From: Clostridia bacterium
GTDB taxonomy: Bacteria > Bacillota > Clostridia > Christensenellales > CAG-917
DNA length: 64,000 bases
Assembly (NCBI GenBank): GCA_017461985.1
Contig: JAFTSA010000004.1
Location: 124,001-188,000 of the forward strand
Direction of reading: 5' to 3'
Every line of letters starts with the position of its first letter. The first letter of the stretch is position 1. The notes below the pieces were generated by a model that was not told where the DNA came from, did not search any database, and saw nothing but the letters and a program-made list of their open reading frames with translations. Below, one piece after another: positions 24,301 through 32,034 of this stretch. The position numbers and the translations under genes are program-made.

Positions 24301-24391
24301 CAATGAACTTTTGTCCACCTTTGGTGAACAAACCATCTCAAAACCTGTCATAATCAAGCACGATGAAGAGGATGGCAAGGACGAAGAATAG
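21338..24391 (+). CDS. Large DUF2357-like protein with repetitive charged tail
   Basis: A 1017-residue protein. Residues 1-330 resemble DUF2357 (McrC-associated) proteins, including EEESYEIYENRFIYTLLLKL-type wording near 129-148. A Glu/Pro/Lys-rich linker and a coiled coil (about 450-500) follow. The last 330 residues carry three imperfect repeats built on VDENKVxVGxxPxK...TFGEQ, two of them preceded by DPWSLSATTLNQKYDV. It ends PVIIKHDEEDGKDEE, similar to PVIHKHDDEEE in the EAL-like protein at 9746. No PD-(D/E)XK nuclease motif is evident. It likely works with the upstream ATPase. Confidence 0.65.
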   Translation: MADNKLTREIYLNYAKKIVSVLYGDEFFNQYKKRVESGYADFKLVKKRLIQDISIDWISTIEQVLPNLDTIVRNPRKFIVQEEDIVDISLCKAISTESVKHLAQHTNMISKVDKDGTVTPSRILNITKEESYEIYENRFIYTLLLKLKDFVSIRYDKIKKASATQDVLQLNVDSKFNLPSKKVTYRTEYMAQLSFDEVMRMDAETLEKIERIAKIDKIITDFLASSFAKAMRNSAPVRPPITRTNVILKEPNFKKALTLWQFIETYQATGGFSTSDDIEDIKVETESQQQLRQMVTLNTMLFESLYDQHETDMDLDDAQFTDLLRVGDLDFAKDEIQRDEFAQKLEEEQKDEADKEEETEEPPTPPEEPEVEIEEEEVEVEVEQEVEIEKEVDKDVTVEAPPKDEPEDEEPDAEEFDQHLFDVRKLYKRPEDDKLRQEEISKIKDAIDRCLMSYRKIKQEELDDREREEALRRRTEELERRAEAFRQRKQQLEKEQGQVYLGNDAFDKADVKAKDDFKKAHQELFVNKNEKLSLTDDDLENIRKSIEIMDHERAKSEAKYKIAFAGDNDKVIDEAENDTEIPTVDLEKQLAEKAHDEEVRKELLGEVKPRKKASKPVAEEAIPARNGLNLGRNLLSGGNDIGSELKGVFIDRRETQPEQKEVKEIKPVKTIAKPVSADKAVKRQRAIAIVDESKVGVGDSPIKGLGTNALLDGTFGEQKADLGDLTKPNAPAPKRKPKAKAEVKPEETKVEVAEVKAETPVEAVKETETPVKPNIRKSSGPTDPWSLSATTLNQKYDVASGKVRNFEAVDENKVKVGDAPVKGKDANDLLDDTFGEQRANLGITKAENPEVEEVKEEKPKAPRKPREKKPTPAVTEEKETPTPETPAEAPTPEVKAEPEKAPEKPAKKKASKPKTEEPKEDTVKAEEKAEDVVKPKTRKASEPKDPWGLSATTLNQKYDVPSGKVRNFAPVDENKVAVGKSPIRLASTNELLSTFGEQTISKPVIIKHDEEDGKDEE

Positions 24392-24394
24392 TCA

Positions 24395-25147
24395 ATGACA
24401 CAAGACCAAAAAATCAAAGCAAAAAAAATACTCAATGTGACTACCACGGTGTTATTCGCCGTGGTATTCATCTTTCTCGTTGTCATAGTCGTATTTTCAG
24501 TTGTACAGCGCAAGGCAGGCAAGGACGTCAAAATCTTCGGTCACTATATGTTTGTGGTCATGACAGACAGTATGACTCCCACCATTGAGCCAAAAGAGGC
24601 AATATGGTGCAAATCCCCCGAAGAGGGCGACATTGTTGAGGGCGCAATCATCACATTTATTGCTCCTAGCGGAGTGCTGAAAGGTCAAAACGAAACCCAC
24701 CGCATAGAGAAAATTGAGTACAACACCGACGGCAGTATATCAAAGATATACACCAAGGGTGACAAAGAGGGTTTGCCCACTGACGATTGGGTGCTTGAAG
24801 AAGAGGACGTCAAGGCAGTTTACGTCCGCACGATGCCTCTCATCAGTGGTATTATGCGATTTGTCCTTGAAAAACCTTTTGTGGCATACGTAGTGCTTAT
24901 AGCACTGCCTCTCATTTTGGTTGCAGGTCTGTTTATTGCAGGATTTGTCCGTGACAGACTGAAGAAGGAGAAAGAGGAAAAGGCAGAAGAGGACAAGCCT
25001 CAACTTGACACCCTCAGCGAAGAGGACAAGAAGAAACTTCTTGAAGCCTACCTTGCAGGCGTATCCCAAGAAAAAAGTGTAGAAGAAGGGGAAGAAACCC
25101 TCGCAGAAACCGAAAAAGTTGACGAAGGCAGCTCCGTAGAGGAGTAA
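24395..25147 (+). CDS. SipW/ER-type signal peptidase I, copy 2
   Basis: A 250-residue paralogue of the peptidase at 18558: an N-terminal membrane helix (about 14-36), VMTDSMTPTIEPKEA with the catalytic serine, NETHRIEKI with the ER-type histidine, and a C-terminal membrane helix (about 166-190). Its tail repeats LSEEDKKKLLEAYLAGV, the same motif as in copy 1, so the tail is probably a binding site for a common partner. It starts three bases after the DUF2357 gene and is co-transcribed with it. Confidence 0.86.
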   Translation: MTQDQKIKAKKILNVTTTVLFAVVFIFLVVIVVFSVVQRKAGKDVKIFGHYMFVVMTDSMTPTIEPKEAIWCKSPEEGDIVEGAIITFIAPSGVLKGQNETHRIEKIEYNTDGSISKIYTKGDKEGLPTDDWVLEEEDVKAVYVRTMPLISGIMRFVLEKPFVAYVVLIALPLILVAGLFIAGFVRDRLKKEKEEKAEEDKPQLDTLSEEDKKKLLEAYLAGVSQEKSVEEGEETLAETEKVDEGSSVEE

Positions 25148-25195
25148 AATACTCCGCAAAGGAAAATTCAAAAAACAAACTGAAAAAAACAGATG

Positions 25196-25224
25196 AAAAA
25201 TTGCTTGCTTGCAGGCAATTTTTT
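25196..25224 (+). terminator. Terminator ending the TasA/SipW locus
   Basis: AAAAATTGC and GCAATTTTTT form a stem with a following T-run, about 50 bases after the peptidase stop. Confidence 0.78.
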
Positions 25225-25364
25225 ATTTTCGGCATTCTATTGGGCTGTTTGTTTTTCTGCGGAAAAATATGGAAATTAGGAGAGGCGCAATGTTGTTCAA
25301 GGTCTTGCGTTTTCACCTATACTATGATAAACTTATTTAATAATATATAATAGGGGAGAATCGT

Positions 25365-26894
25365 ATGCTCGCAAAAGTGAAAAGCTATGCCCTTGACGGA
25401 CTTCAAGGATACGCCATAGACACCGAAGTTGACATCAACAGCGGATTGCCCGGCTACGAACTGGTTGGTCTTGCCTCAACCGCAACAAAGGAATCAAAGG
25501 AGAGAGTGCGCTCAGCAATGAAAAACAGCGGACTCCTTTATCCTATGAAGCGTGTGACGGTCAACCTTGCTCCCGCAGACACCAAAAAGGAAGGCTCCGC
25601 CTTTGATTTGCCCATTGCAATAGGACTTCTTGCCGCCAGCGAGCAGATTGTCAGCAAAAAATACAAGGACTACGTCATCATCGGTGAACTGGGTCTTGAC
25701 GGCAGACTACGTCACGTCAACGGCATTATGCCTCTTTTGTTGTCCGCATTGCAAAATGGTGAAAGCAAGTTCATCATCCCTGCATCCAACGCAAAGGAAG
25801 CCAGCTTTATAGAGGGCATTGAGGTCTACGCAATGGAAAGACTTCGTGACGTAGTGGACTTCCTCAGCGGAGTGGAATATAAACCCGTTGAAACTTCAAG
25901 TTTTGCCTCAACTTGCGCAAACCACGGCTACGGCGTAGATTTCAGTGACGTAAAGGGACAATCCGTTGCAAAACGTGCCCTTGAAATTGCAGTATGCGGA
26001 GGCCACAACGTGCTTATGATAGGCCCTCCCGGCGCAGGAAAAACAATGCTTGCCAAGTGTGTGCCCACAATTATGCCGGATATGAGCTTTGCTGAGGCTG
26101 TCGAAGTCACCAAAATCCACTCTGTGGCAGGCATACTAGACGCAGGCGTAGGCATCGTGACAACCCGTCCATTTAGGACACCTCACCACACAACCACAGT
26201 GCCAACTTTGGTAGGCGGTGGCAACAAGGCAACCCCCGGTGAAGTGAGCCTTGCTCACAACGGAGTTTTGTTCCTTGACGAAATGCCCGAATACAGCCGT
26301 AGAGCACTTGAAACTCTCCGTCAACCCCTTGAAGACAGGCACGTGACAGTGGCAAGAGTGGCAAGGTCGGTGGACTATCCCTCCAACTTTATGCTCATCG
26401 CCAGCATGAATCCTTGTCCTTGCGGAAACTATGGATCAAGGACACAAGTGTGCAAATGCACTCCCTCACAAATCCACAACTACGTGTCAAAACTGAGCGG
26501 ACCTCTCCTTGACAGAATAGACTTGCAGATTGAAGTGGACTCAATCCAATACGACGAGTTTAGAGGCAAGGAAAAGCCTGAAACCTCCGCAGAGGTGAAA
26601 GCCCGTATCAACCGCGCAAGAGCAGTGCAAGCGGAAAGATTCAAGGATGACGGCATAAGAATCAATGCAGAAATGGAAAGTGCCCACCTTGAAAAGTATT
26701 GCGCCCTTGACGAGCACGGCGAAAGACTCCTTCAAAAGGCATTTGACCGCCTGAACCTGTCCGCCCGTGGCACAACGAGAATACTGAAAGTGGCACGCAC
26801 CATAGCGGACCTTGACGGAAGCGTAAACATTGAAAGCAAGCACGTTGCAGAAGCAATTCAATATCGTGGCTTGGACAGAAAATACAACAGATAA
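25365..26894 (+). CDS. comM: ComM/YifB family Mg-chelatase-like ATPase
   Basis: A 509-residue protein with an N-terminal Lon-protease-like fold (VDINSGLPGYELVGLA), the AAA+ Walker A IGPPGAGKTMLAK, Walker B FLDEMPEYSRRALE and the ComM signature MNPCPCGNYG. ComM is a hexameric helicase that aids branch migration during integration of transforming DNA. It sits before dprA, as in many bacteria. A TATAAT box at 25346-25351 and AGGGGAG precede the ATG. The dprA start overlaps its stop by one base. Confidence 0.93.
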   Translation: MLAKVKSYALDGLQGYAIDTEVDINSGLPGYELVGLASTATKESKERVRSAMKNSGLLYPMKRVTVNLAPADTKKEGSAFDLPIAIGLLAASEQIVSKKYKDYVIIGELGLDGRLRHVNGIMPLLLSALQNGESKFIIPASNAKEASFIEGIEVYAMERLRDVVDFLSGVEYKPVETSSFASTCANHGYGVDFSDVKGQSVAKRALEIAVCGGHNVLMIGPPGAGKTMLAKCVPTIMPDMSFAEAVEVTKIHSVAGILDAGVGIVTTRPFRTPHHTTTVPTLVGGGNKATPGEVSLAHNGVLFLDEMPEYSRRALETLRQPLEDRHVTVARVARSVDYPSNFMLIASMNPCPCGNYGSRTQVCKCTPSQIHNYVSKLSGPLLDRIDLQIEVDSIQYDEFRGKEKPETSAEVKARINRARAVQAERFKDDGIRINAEMESAHLEKYCALDEHGERLLQKAFDRLNLSARGTTRILKVARTIADLDGSVNIESKHVAEAIQYRGLDRKYNR

Positions 26895-27976
26895 TGAACA
26901 AGAAAACTCCCGAAGCGAAAATAATAGTGGCATTGACACAAGTGGAAGAGTTGTCCCTGAAAAAGAAAAGGGATATCCTTTCAGTTTTGCCAAATCCCAC
27001 TGACTGGATAAGTGAAAAGCATTCAAAGACGGTGGAAAAGGTGCTAGGCGACAAGCACAAAACAGAGTTTTTAACAAAATATTCACTTATCGATTCCACA
27101 ATGGAAGAGATGGAAAGGAAGGAAGTTGGCTGGGTGACCTACTACGATGAGGAATATCCGCCCTTGCTTCGTGAAATTCACGATTTCCCCTTGGTTCTGT
27201 ACGTGAAAGGCAACGTTTCACTTCTCACCAGTGATTGTATTGCAGTGGTTGGCACACGCACTCCCACAAGGTACGGTCAAAAGGTTTGCGACTCCTTCAC
27301 CCACGACTTTTCAAGAGCAGGGCTCACGGTGGTGTCCGGCTTTGCAAGGGGAGTGGATTCAGTGGCTCACAAAGCCTGTGTCACCACAGATTCACCGACG
27401 ATAGCGGTGTTTGCCGCAGGTTTAGACGTTTGCTATCCCGCAGAAAACAGAGGGCTTTATGAAAGCATTTTGTCCTCAGGGGGAGCGGTCATAAGTGAAT
27501 ATCCTCTTGGCACAAAACCGTTGCAATATCATTTCCCCGAGAGGAATAGAATTATATCAGGGCTGTCCCGTGGCGTATTCTTGCCCGAGGCGACCTTGAA
27601 GAGTGGCTCACTCATCACTGCAAGGCTTGCAGTTGAGCAGGGCAAGGAGTTGTTTGTTGTGCCCGGCAACATAAATTCACCCGAAAGTGAAGGCACCAAC
27701 AAACTTCTTCAAGAAATGCCACACGCCCTTGTCATCGAGTCCGAAGACGTGTTGTCAAGGCTGGGCGTTAGAGCAGTGTCCGTGGACACCGAAGTGGTTG
27801 AATTGAATATATGCGAGACGTTGATTGTGGAGGCCCTTCACGACAAGGAACTTCACTTTGAGGAACTTTTGGAAATCACGTCACTGAGCGCGGGAGAATT
27901 GAGCACAATGCTTATGAATCTCGAAATAAATGGAATAATTGAACAGACGGGCGGAAACTTTTACAGCCTGTCATAA
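26894..27976 (+). CDS. dprA: DNA-processing protein DprA
   Basis: A 360-residue protein with a Rossmann-like core (VVGTRTPTRYG, VVSGFARGVDSVAHK, FPERNRIISGLSRG) and a C-terminal winged-helix DprA domain. DprA loads RecA on incoming single-stranded DNA. With comM this suggests natural competence or general ssDNA handling. In the usual family wording VVEA is expected after LSRGV, where this protein reads FLPEA. Confidence 0.93.
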   Translation: MNKKTPEAKIIVALTQVEELSLKKKRDILSVLPNPTDWISEKHSKTVEKVLGDKHKTEFLTKYSLIDSTMEEMERKEVGWVTYYDEEYPPLLREIHDFPLVLYVKGNVSLLTSDCIAVVGTRTPTRYGQKVCDSFTHDFSRAGLTVVSGFARGVDSVAHKACVTTDSPTIAVFAAGLDVCYPAENRGLYESILSSGGAVISEYPLGTKPLQYHFPERNRIISGLSRGVFLPEATLKSGSLITARLAVEQGKELFVVPGNINSPESEGTNKLLQEMPHALVIESEDVLSRLGVRAVSVDTEVVELNICETLIVEALHDKELHFEELLEITSLSAGELSTMLMNLEINGIIEQTGGNFYSLS

Positions 27977-27988
27977 CAAGGAGATATA

Positions 27989-30094
27989 ATGAAGCAACTC
28001 ATAATAGTTGAGTCCCCTCACAAGGCAACGACAATTCAAAACTATCTTGGACAAAGCTACAAGGTTGTTGCATCAAAGGGACACGTTTGCGACCTGCCCC
28101 AAAAGACGCTGGGCATTGATATGGAGCACGATTTCGAGCCCCAATACATCATTTCACCTGAAAAGCAAAAGACCATCGATTATCTTGTCAAAGAAGTCAA
28201 AAAATATGACAGAGTATACCTCGCAACCGACCCGGATCGCGAAGGTGAAGCAATCAGCTGGCACTTGAAGAATTGTCTTGGACTCAAAGACGACAAAATC
28301 CGCATTGAGTTCAACGAAATTTCAAAGAATGCAGTGCTCAAAGCAATGGAAAACCCCCGTGAAATCAACGACGACCTTGTCAACAGCCAACAAGCAAGAC
28401 GCGTCCTTGACCGCCTTGTAGGCTACAAGATTTCACCTATCCTTTCAAGAAGAATCAAAAGTGGCTCATCAGCAGGCAGAGTGCAATCAGCAGCCCTCAA
28501 AATGATTGTTGAGCGTGAGAACGAAATCCGCAACTTTGTCCCCGAAGAGTATTGGAATATGGCAGCAATGCTCTACAAAGAGGGCGACAAACGCGTGAAG
28601 GCAAACCTCATCAAGGCAAACCTTGTTGAATACGGCAAAAAGAAGATTAAAGTTGAAAAGGGTGACTTGGCAGATGAAATTGCATCTTTGATGCAAAACG
28701 CATCCTACTTTGTTGACGCAGTGAAAAAGGGCACTTCAACCTCACGTCCTGCACCTCCTTTCACCACCTCAACCTTGCAACAAGAGGCCAACCACAAACT
28801 GGGTATGTCCTCAGACCGCGCAATGAGAGTTGCACAACAACTCTACGAAGGTGTCACCATCACAGGTGAAGGTCAACACGCCCTTGTCACTTATATCAGA
28901 ACAGACTCCGTCCGTATCTCACCTGACTTTGCTGCAAAGACACTTCACTACGTGAAGGAAAAGTACGGCGACAAGTTTGCGCCAGCTCGTCCCAATATCT
29001 ACAAGACCAGCGAAAAGGCACAAGACGCCCACGAAGCAATCCGTCCCATATCTCTTGAACGCACTCCCGAGTCGTTGAAGGACAAGATTGACCGCGACAG
29101 CTATCGTCTTTACAAGTTGATTTACGAGCGCTATCTTGCCTCACAAATGACTGCCGCGGAGTTCTACACAATGACCGTCCATATTACTGGCGAAACCACA
29201 GGCAAACCCCTCGGCTTTGCAGTGAAGGGCAAGAGTGTCAAATTCAAGGGCTTCACCGCAGTGTACACCGCAACAAGCGACAAGGAAGAGGACAAGGATG
29301 AACTTGGCACAATGCCTGACCTGAAAGAAGGGGACAAGTTTGAACTGGCAGAGGTTGTCAAGGAACAAAAATTCACCACACCTCCTCCTAGATACAACGA
29401 TGCAACTCTCATCAAGGCACTTGAAGAAAACGGCATTGGACGTCCCAGCACCTACGCCTCAATCATCTCAGTCATCGCAAAGAGAGAATACACTGAAAAA
29501 CAAGGCAAAAACCTTGCTCCCACTCAACTTGGTGAAACAGTTTGCCAGTATATGCAAAACTATTTCCCCACGGTCATGGACTTGTCCTTCACAGCCCGTC
29601 TTGAAACAAAGCTGGACTTGGTTGCAGAAGGAGGAGAAGAGTGGCACAACCTTGTCAAGGTCTACTACAACCACCTTGCAAAATATATCGAATATGCATC
29701 AAAGACAGGTGGCCCCAACCTTATGCCCGCCGTTGAAACAGACGTTGTCTGCGAAAAGTGCGGAGCAAAGATGGTCATCAAGGAAGGCAAGCACGGCAAA
29801 TTCCTTTCTTGCCCCAACTATCCCAAGTGCAAGAATATCAAAAATATCCACGAGCAAGTGGGCGTCTGTCCCAAGTGCGGTGGAGCAATAGAAAAGAGAG
29901 TGTCAAAGGCAGGCAAAACCTTCTACGGTTGCGCCAACTATCCCAAGTGTGACTTTGTCACGTGGGACCTTCCTGCACCTCACCTCTGTCCCAAGTGCGG
30001 TTCACTTATGAACGTCAGGACAAGAAACTATGAAAAGAAATACGTTTGCGCCAACAGTGAGTGCAAGCACGTAGAAACCCCTTCAGAAGAATAG
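27989..30094 (+). CDS. topA: DNA topoisomerase I
   Basis: A 701-residue type IA topoisomerase. The Toprim domain (IIVESPHKATTI, then TDPDREGEAISWHL) is followed by the catalytic core with the active-site tyrosine in YIRTDSVRIS. The C-terminus carries three four-cysteine zinc modules (CEKCGAKM...CPNYPKC type). It relaxes negative supercoils. AAGGAG seven bases before the ATG fixes the start. The order dprA-topA-trmFO-hslVU is typical for Firmicutes. Confidence 0.97.
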   Translation: MKQLIIVESPHKATTIQNYLGQSYKVVASKGHVCDLPQKTLGIDMEHDFEPQYIISPEKQKTIDYLVKEVKKYDRVYLATDPDREGEAISWHLKNCLGLKDDKIRIEFNEISKNAVLKAMENPREINDDLVNSQQARRVLDRLVGYKISPILSRRIKSGSSAGRVQSAALKMIVERENEIRNFVPEEYWNMAAMLYKEGDKRVKANLIKANLVEYGKKKIKVEKGDLADEIASLMQNASYFVDAVKKGTSTSRPAPPFTTSTLQQEANHKLGMSSDRAMRVAQQLYEGVTITGEGQHALVTYIRTDSVRISPDFAAKTLHYVKEKYGDKFAPARPNIYKTSEKAQDAHEAIRPISLERTPESLKDKIDRDSYRLYKLIYERYLASQMTAAEFYTMTVHITGETTGKPLGFAVKGKSVKFKGFTAVYTATSDKEEDKDELGTMPDLKEGDKFELAEVVKEQKFTTPPPRYNDATLIKALEENGIGRPSTYASIISVIAKREYTEKQGKNLAPTQLGETVCQYMQNYFPTVMDLSFTARLETKLDLVAEGGEEWHNLVKVYYNHLAKYIEYASKTGGPNLMPAVETDVVCEKCGAKMVIKEGKHGKFLSCPNYPKCKNIKNIHEQVGVCPKCGGAIEKRVSKAGKTFYGCANYPKCDFVTWDLPAPHLCPKCGSLMNVRTRNYEKKYVCANSECKHVETPSEE

Positions 30095-30095
30095 T

Positions 30096-31403
30096 ATGGC
30101 AACAAAAGTAGTGGTAATAGGCGGCGGACTGGCAGGCACGGAAGCAGCGTTCAAACTTCTTGACGCGGGATTTCAAGTGGAAATGTTTGAAATGCGCCCA
30201 AAACGCCTCACAGGGGCTCACGAGAGCGGTGGACTGGCAGAGTTGGTGTGTTCAAACAGTTTGAAGTCCACTTCACCTGAAACCGCCAGCGGACTGCTGA
30301 AAGAGGAACTTGATATGCTTGGCTCACGACTCTTGCCTTTGGCAAGGGAGAGCGCAGTGCCTTCAGGCAGTGCACTTGCCGTGGACAGAGTTGCATTTTC
30401 AACCGCAGTTGAAAGAGAACTTGCCAAGTATGAGGGTTTCACCCTTCATAAGGACACCGAAGTCACTTGCCTTGAAGAGGGCGTTCCCACAATCATTGCC
30501 ACAGGCCCTTTGACTTCACCGGACTTTGCGGACTATCTTGCAAAACTGACCGGTCAAGACAGACTGTTTTTCTACGATGCCATCGCCCCCATCGTGTCCT
30601 TTGACAGCGTGGACATGACGAAGGCATATTTTGGTGGCAGATACGGCAAGGGCGGAGACGACTATCTCAACCTGCCTATGCAGAAAGAGGAATACGAAGT
30701 CTTTTACAATGCCCTCGTCACCGCAGAGACAGTCCACCTTCATGATTTTGAAAAGAAGGAATTGTTTGACGGTTGTATGCCTATTGAGATTATGGCAAAG
30801 AGGGGCAGTGACACAATGCGCTACGGCCCTATGCGCCCGGTAGGCCTCCGCAATCCCAACACAGGGGAAAGTGCCTATGCGGTTGTCCAACTGAGGAAGG
30901 AAAACGTGGCAGGGGATTGCTACAACCTTGTAGGTTTCCAAACCAACCTCACTTACGGTGAGCAAAAGAGAGTGTTCAGCATGATACCCGCCATCCACAG
31001 TGCGGAATTCCTCCGCTACGGTACCATGCACCGCAACACTTTCATCAAATCTCCCGACCTTCTCACCAACCGCTTCCGCTTGAAGAATTCAACCACACCA
31101 GTGTATATCGCAGGTCAAATTTCAGGGGTTGAAGGCTACGTGGAGAGCATTATGAGCGGGCTTATTGCAGCCGATGCTATGGTGAGAGAGTTGACGGGCA
31201 AGGATGAACTCAAATTGCCCGCCACTACAATCACAGGTGCTTTGACTGAATACGTGTCGTCTTGCGCCAGTGATTTCCAACCTATGAACGCAAACTTTGG
31301 ACTGCTTCCTGAACTACATACAGTCCACAAAAAACAACGGAAACAAGCCTATCACGACAGGGCAATCAAGGATTTAGGCGAGTTTTTGTCAAAAGAAAAT
31401 TAA
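30096..31403 (+). CDS. trmFO: TrmFO, folate-dependent tRNA m5U54 methyltransferase
   Basis: A 435-residue FAD protein starting VVVIGGGLAGTEAAF, followed by FEMRPKRLTGAH and ELVCSNSLKS, all diagnostic of TrmFO. It methylates U54 of the tRNA T-loop using methylenetetrahydrofolate, in contrast to SAM-dependent TrmA. The gene glyA in the same run makes the folate donor. It begins one base after topA. Confidence 0.97.
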   Translation: MATKVVVIGGGLAGTEAAFKLLDAGFQVEMFEMRPKRLTGAHESGGLAELVCSNSLKSTSPETASGLLKEELDMLGSRLLPLARESAVPSGSALAVDRVAFSTAVERELAKYEGFTLHKDTEVTCLEEGVPTIIATGPLTSPDFADYLAKLTGQDRLFFYDAIAPIVSFDSVDMTKAYFGGRYGKGGDDYLNLPMQKEEYEVFYNALVTAETVHLHDFEKKELFDGCMPIEIMAKRGSDTMRYGPMRPVGLRNPNTGESAYAVVQLRKENVAGDCYNLVGFQTNLTYGEQKRVFSMIPAIHSAEFLRYGTMHRNTFIKSPDLLTNRFRLKNSTTPVYIAGQISGVEGYVESIMSGLIAADAMVRELTGKDELKLPATTITGALTEYVSSCASDFQPMNANFGLLPELHTVHKKQRKQAYHDRAIKDLGEFLSKEN

Positions 31404-31430
31404 CCTAATGCTCAGGCATTTGGAGGAATT

Positions 31431-31964
31431 ATGGAATTTAGAGGAACAACCATTTGTGCAGTAAAGAGAAACGGTGTCACCGCAATCGCAGGAGACGGCC
31501 AAGTGACCATGGGTGAAAGCGTCATCATGAAAGGCAACGCCGTCAAGGTGAAACGCATTTACAACGGCAAAGTCGTCATCGGTTTTGCAGGTTCAGTGTC
31601 AGACGCATTTGCACTCAGCGAAAAGTTTGAAGAGATGCTCAACAAGTACAGTGGCAATCTTATGCGCTCAGCAGTTGCCGTTGCAGAACTTTGGCGCACC
31701 GACAAAATGTACAGAAAACTTGAAGCACTTTTGATAGTGGCAGACCACAACTCACTGTATATTGTTTCAGGCAGTGGTGAAGTGTTCGAGCCCGAAAGTG
31801 GCATTTGTGCAATCGGCAGTGGCGGAAACTACGCCCTCGCAGCCGCAAGAGCACTTGCAGGGGCAACCGACCTTGACGCCGCAGACATTGCAAAACGTGC
31901 TTTGCACATTGCAAGTGAACTCTGTGTTTACACCAACGACCACATCACCGTTGAAACCGTCTAA
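31431..31964 (+). CDS. hslV: ATP-dependent protease subunit HslV
   Basis: A 177-residue proteasome-like peptidase. The conserved TTI sequence begins at residue 6, after a five-residue MEFRG propeptide that must be removed to expose the catalytic threonine, as in Firmicute ClpQ/CodW. GDGQVTMGE, GFAGSVSDAF and AIGSGGNYALAAARAL match the family. GGAGG lies six bases before the ATG. HslU, its ATPase, is the next gene. Confidence 0.96.
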   Translation: MEFRGTTICAVKRNGVTAIAGDGQVTMGESVIMKGNAVKVKRIYNGKVVIGFAGSVSDAFALSEKFEEMLNKYSGNLMRSAVAVAELWRTDKMYRKLEALLIVADHNSLYIVSGSGEVFEPESGICAIGSGGNYALAAARALAGATDLDAADIAKRALHIASELCVYTNDHITVETV

Positions 31965-32034
31965 TCGGTGGCATACGAAAAACAGAAATACGATTTTTTG
32001 AAAATCTTTGATTTTCACGGTATAAAGGAGCAAT

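Noticed and set aside
19763..24391. Classical McrBC restriction system
   Set aside because: The ATPase has a membrane helix, no PD-(D/E)XK nuclease motif is evident in the partner, and the neighbours are secretion genes.
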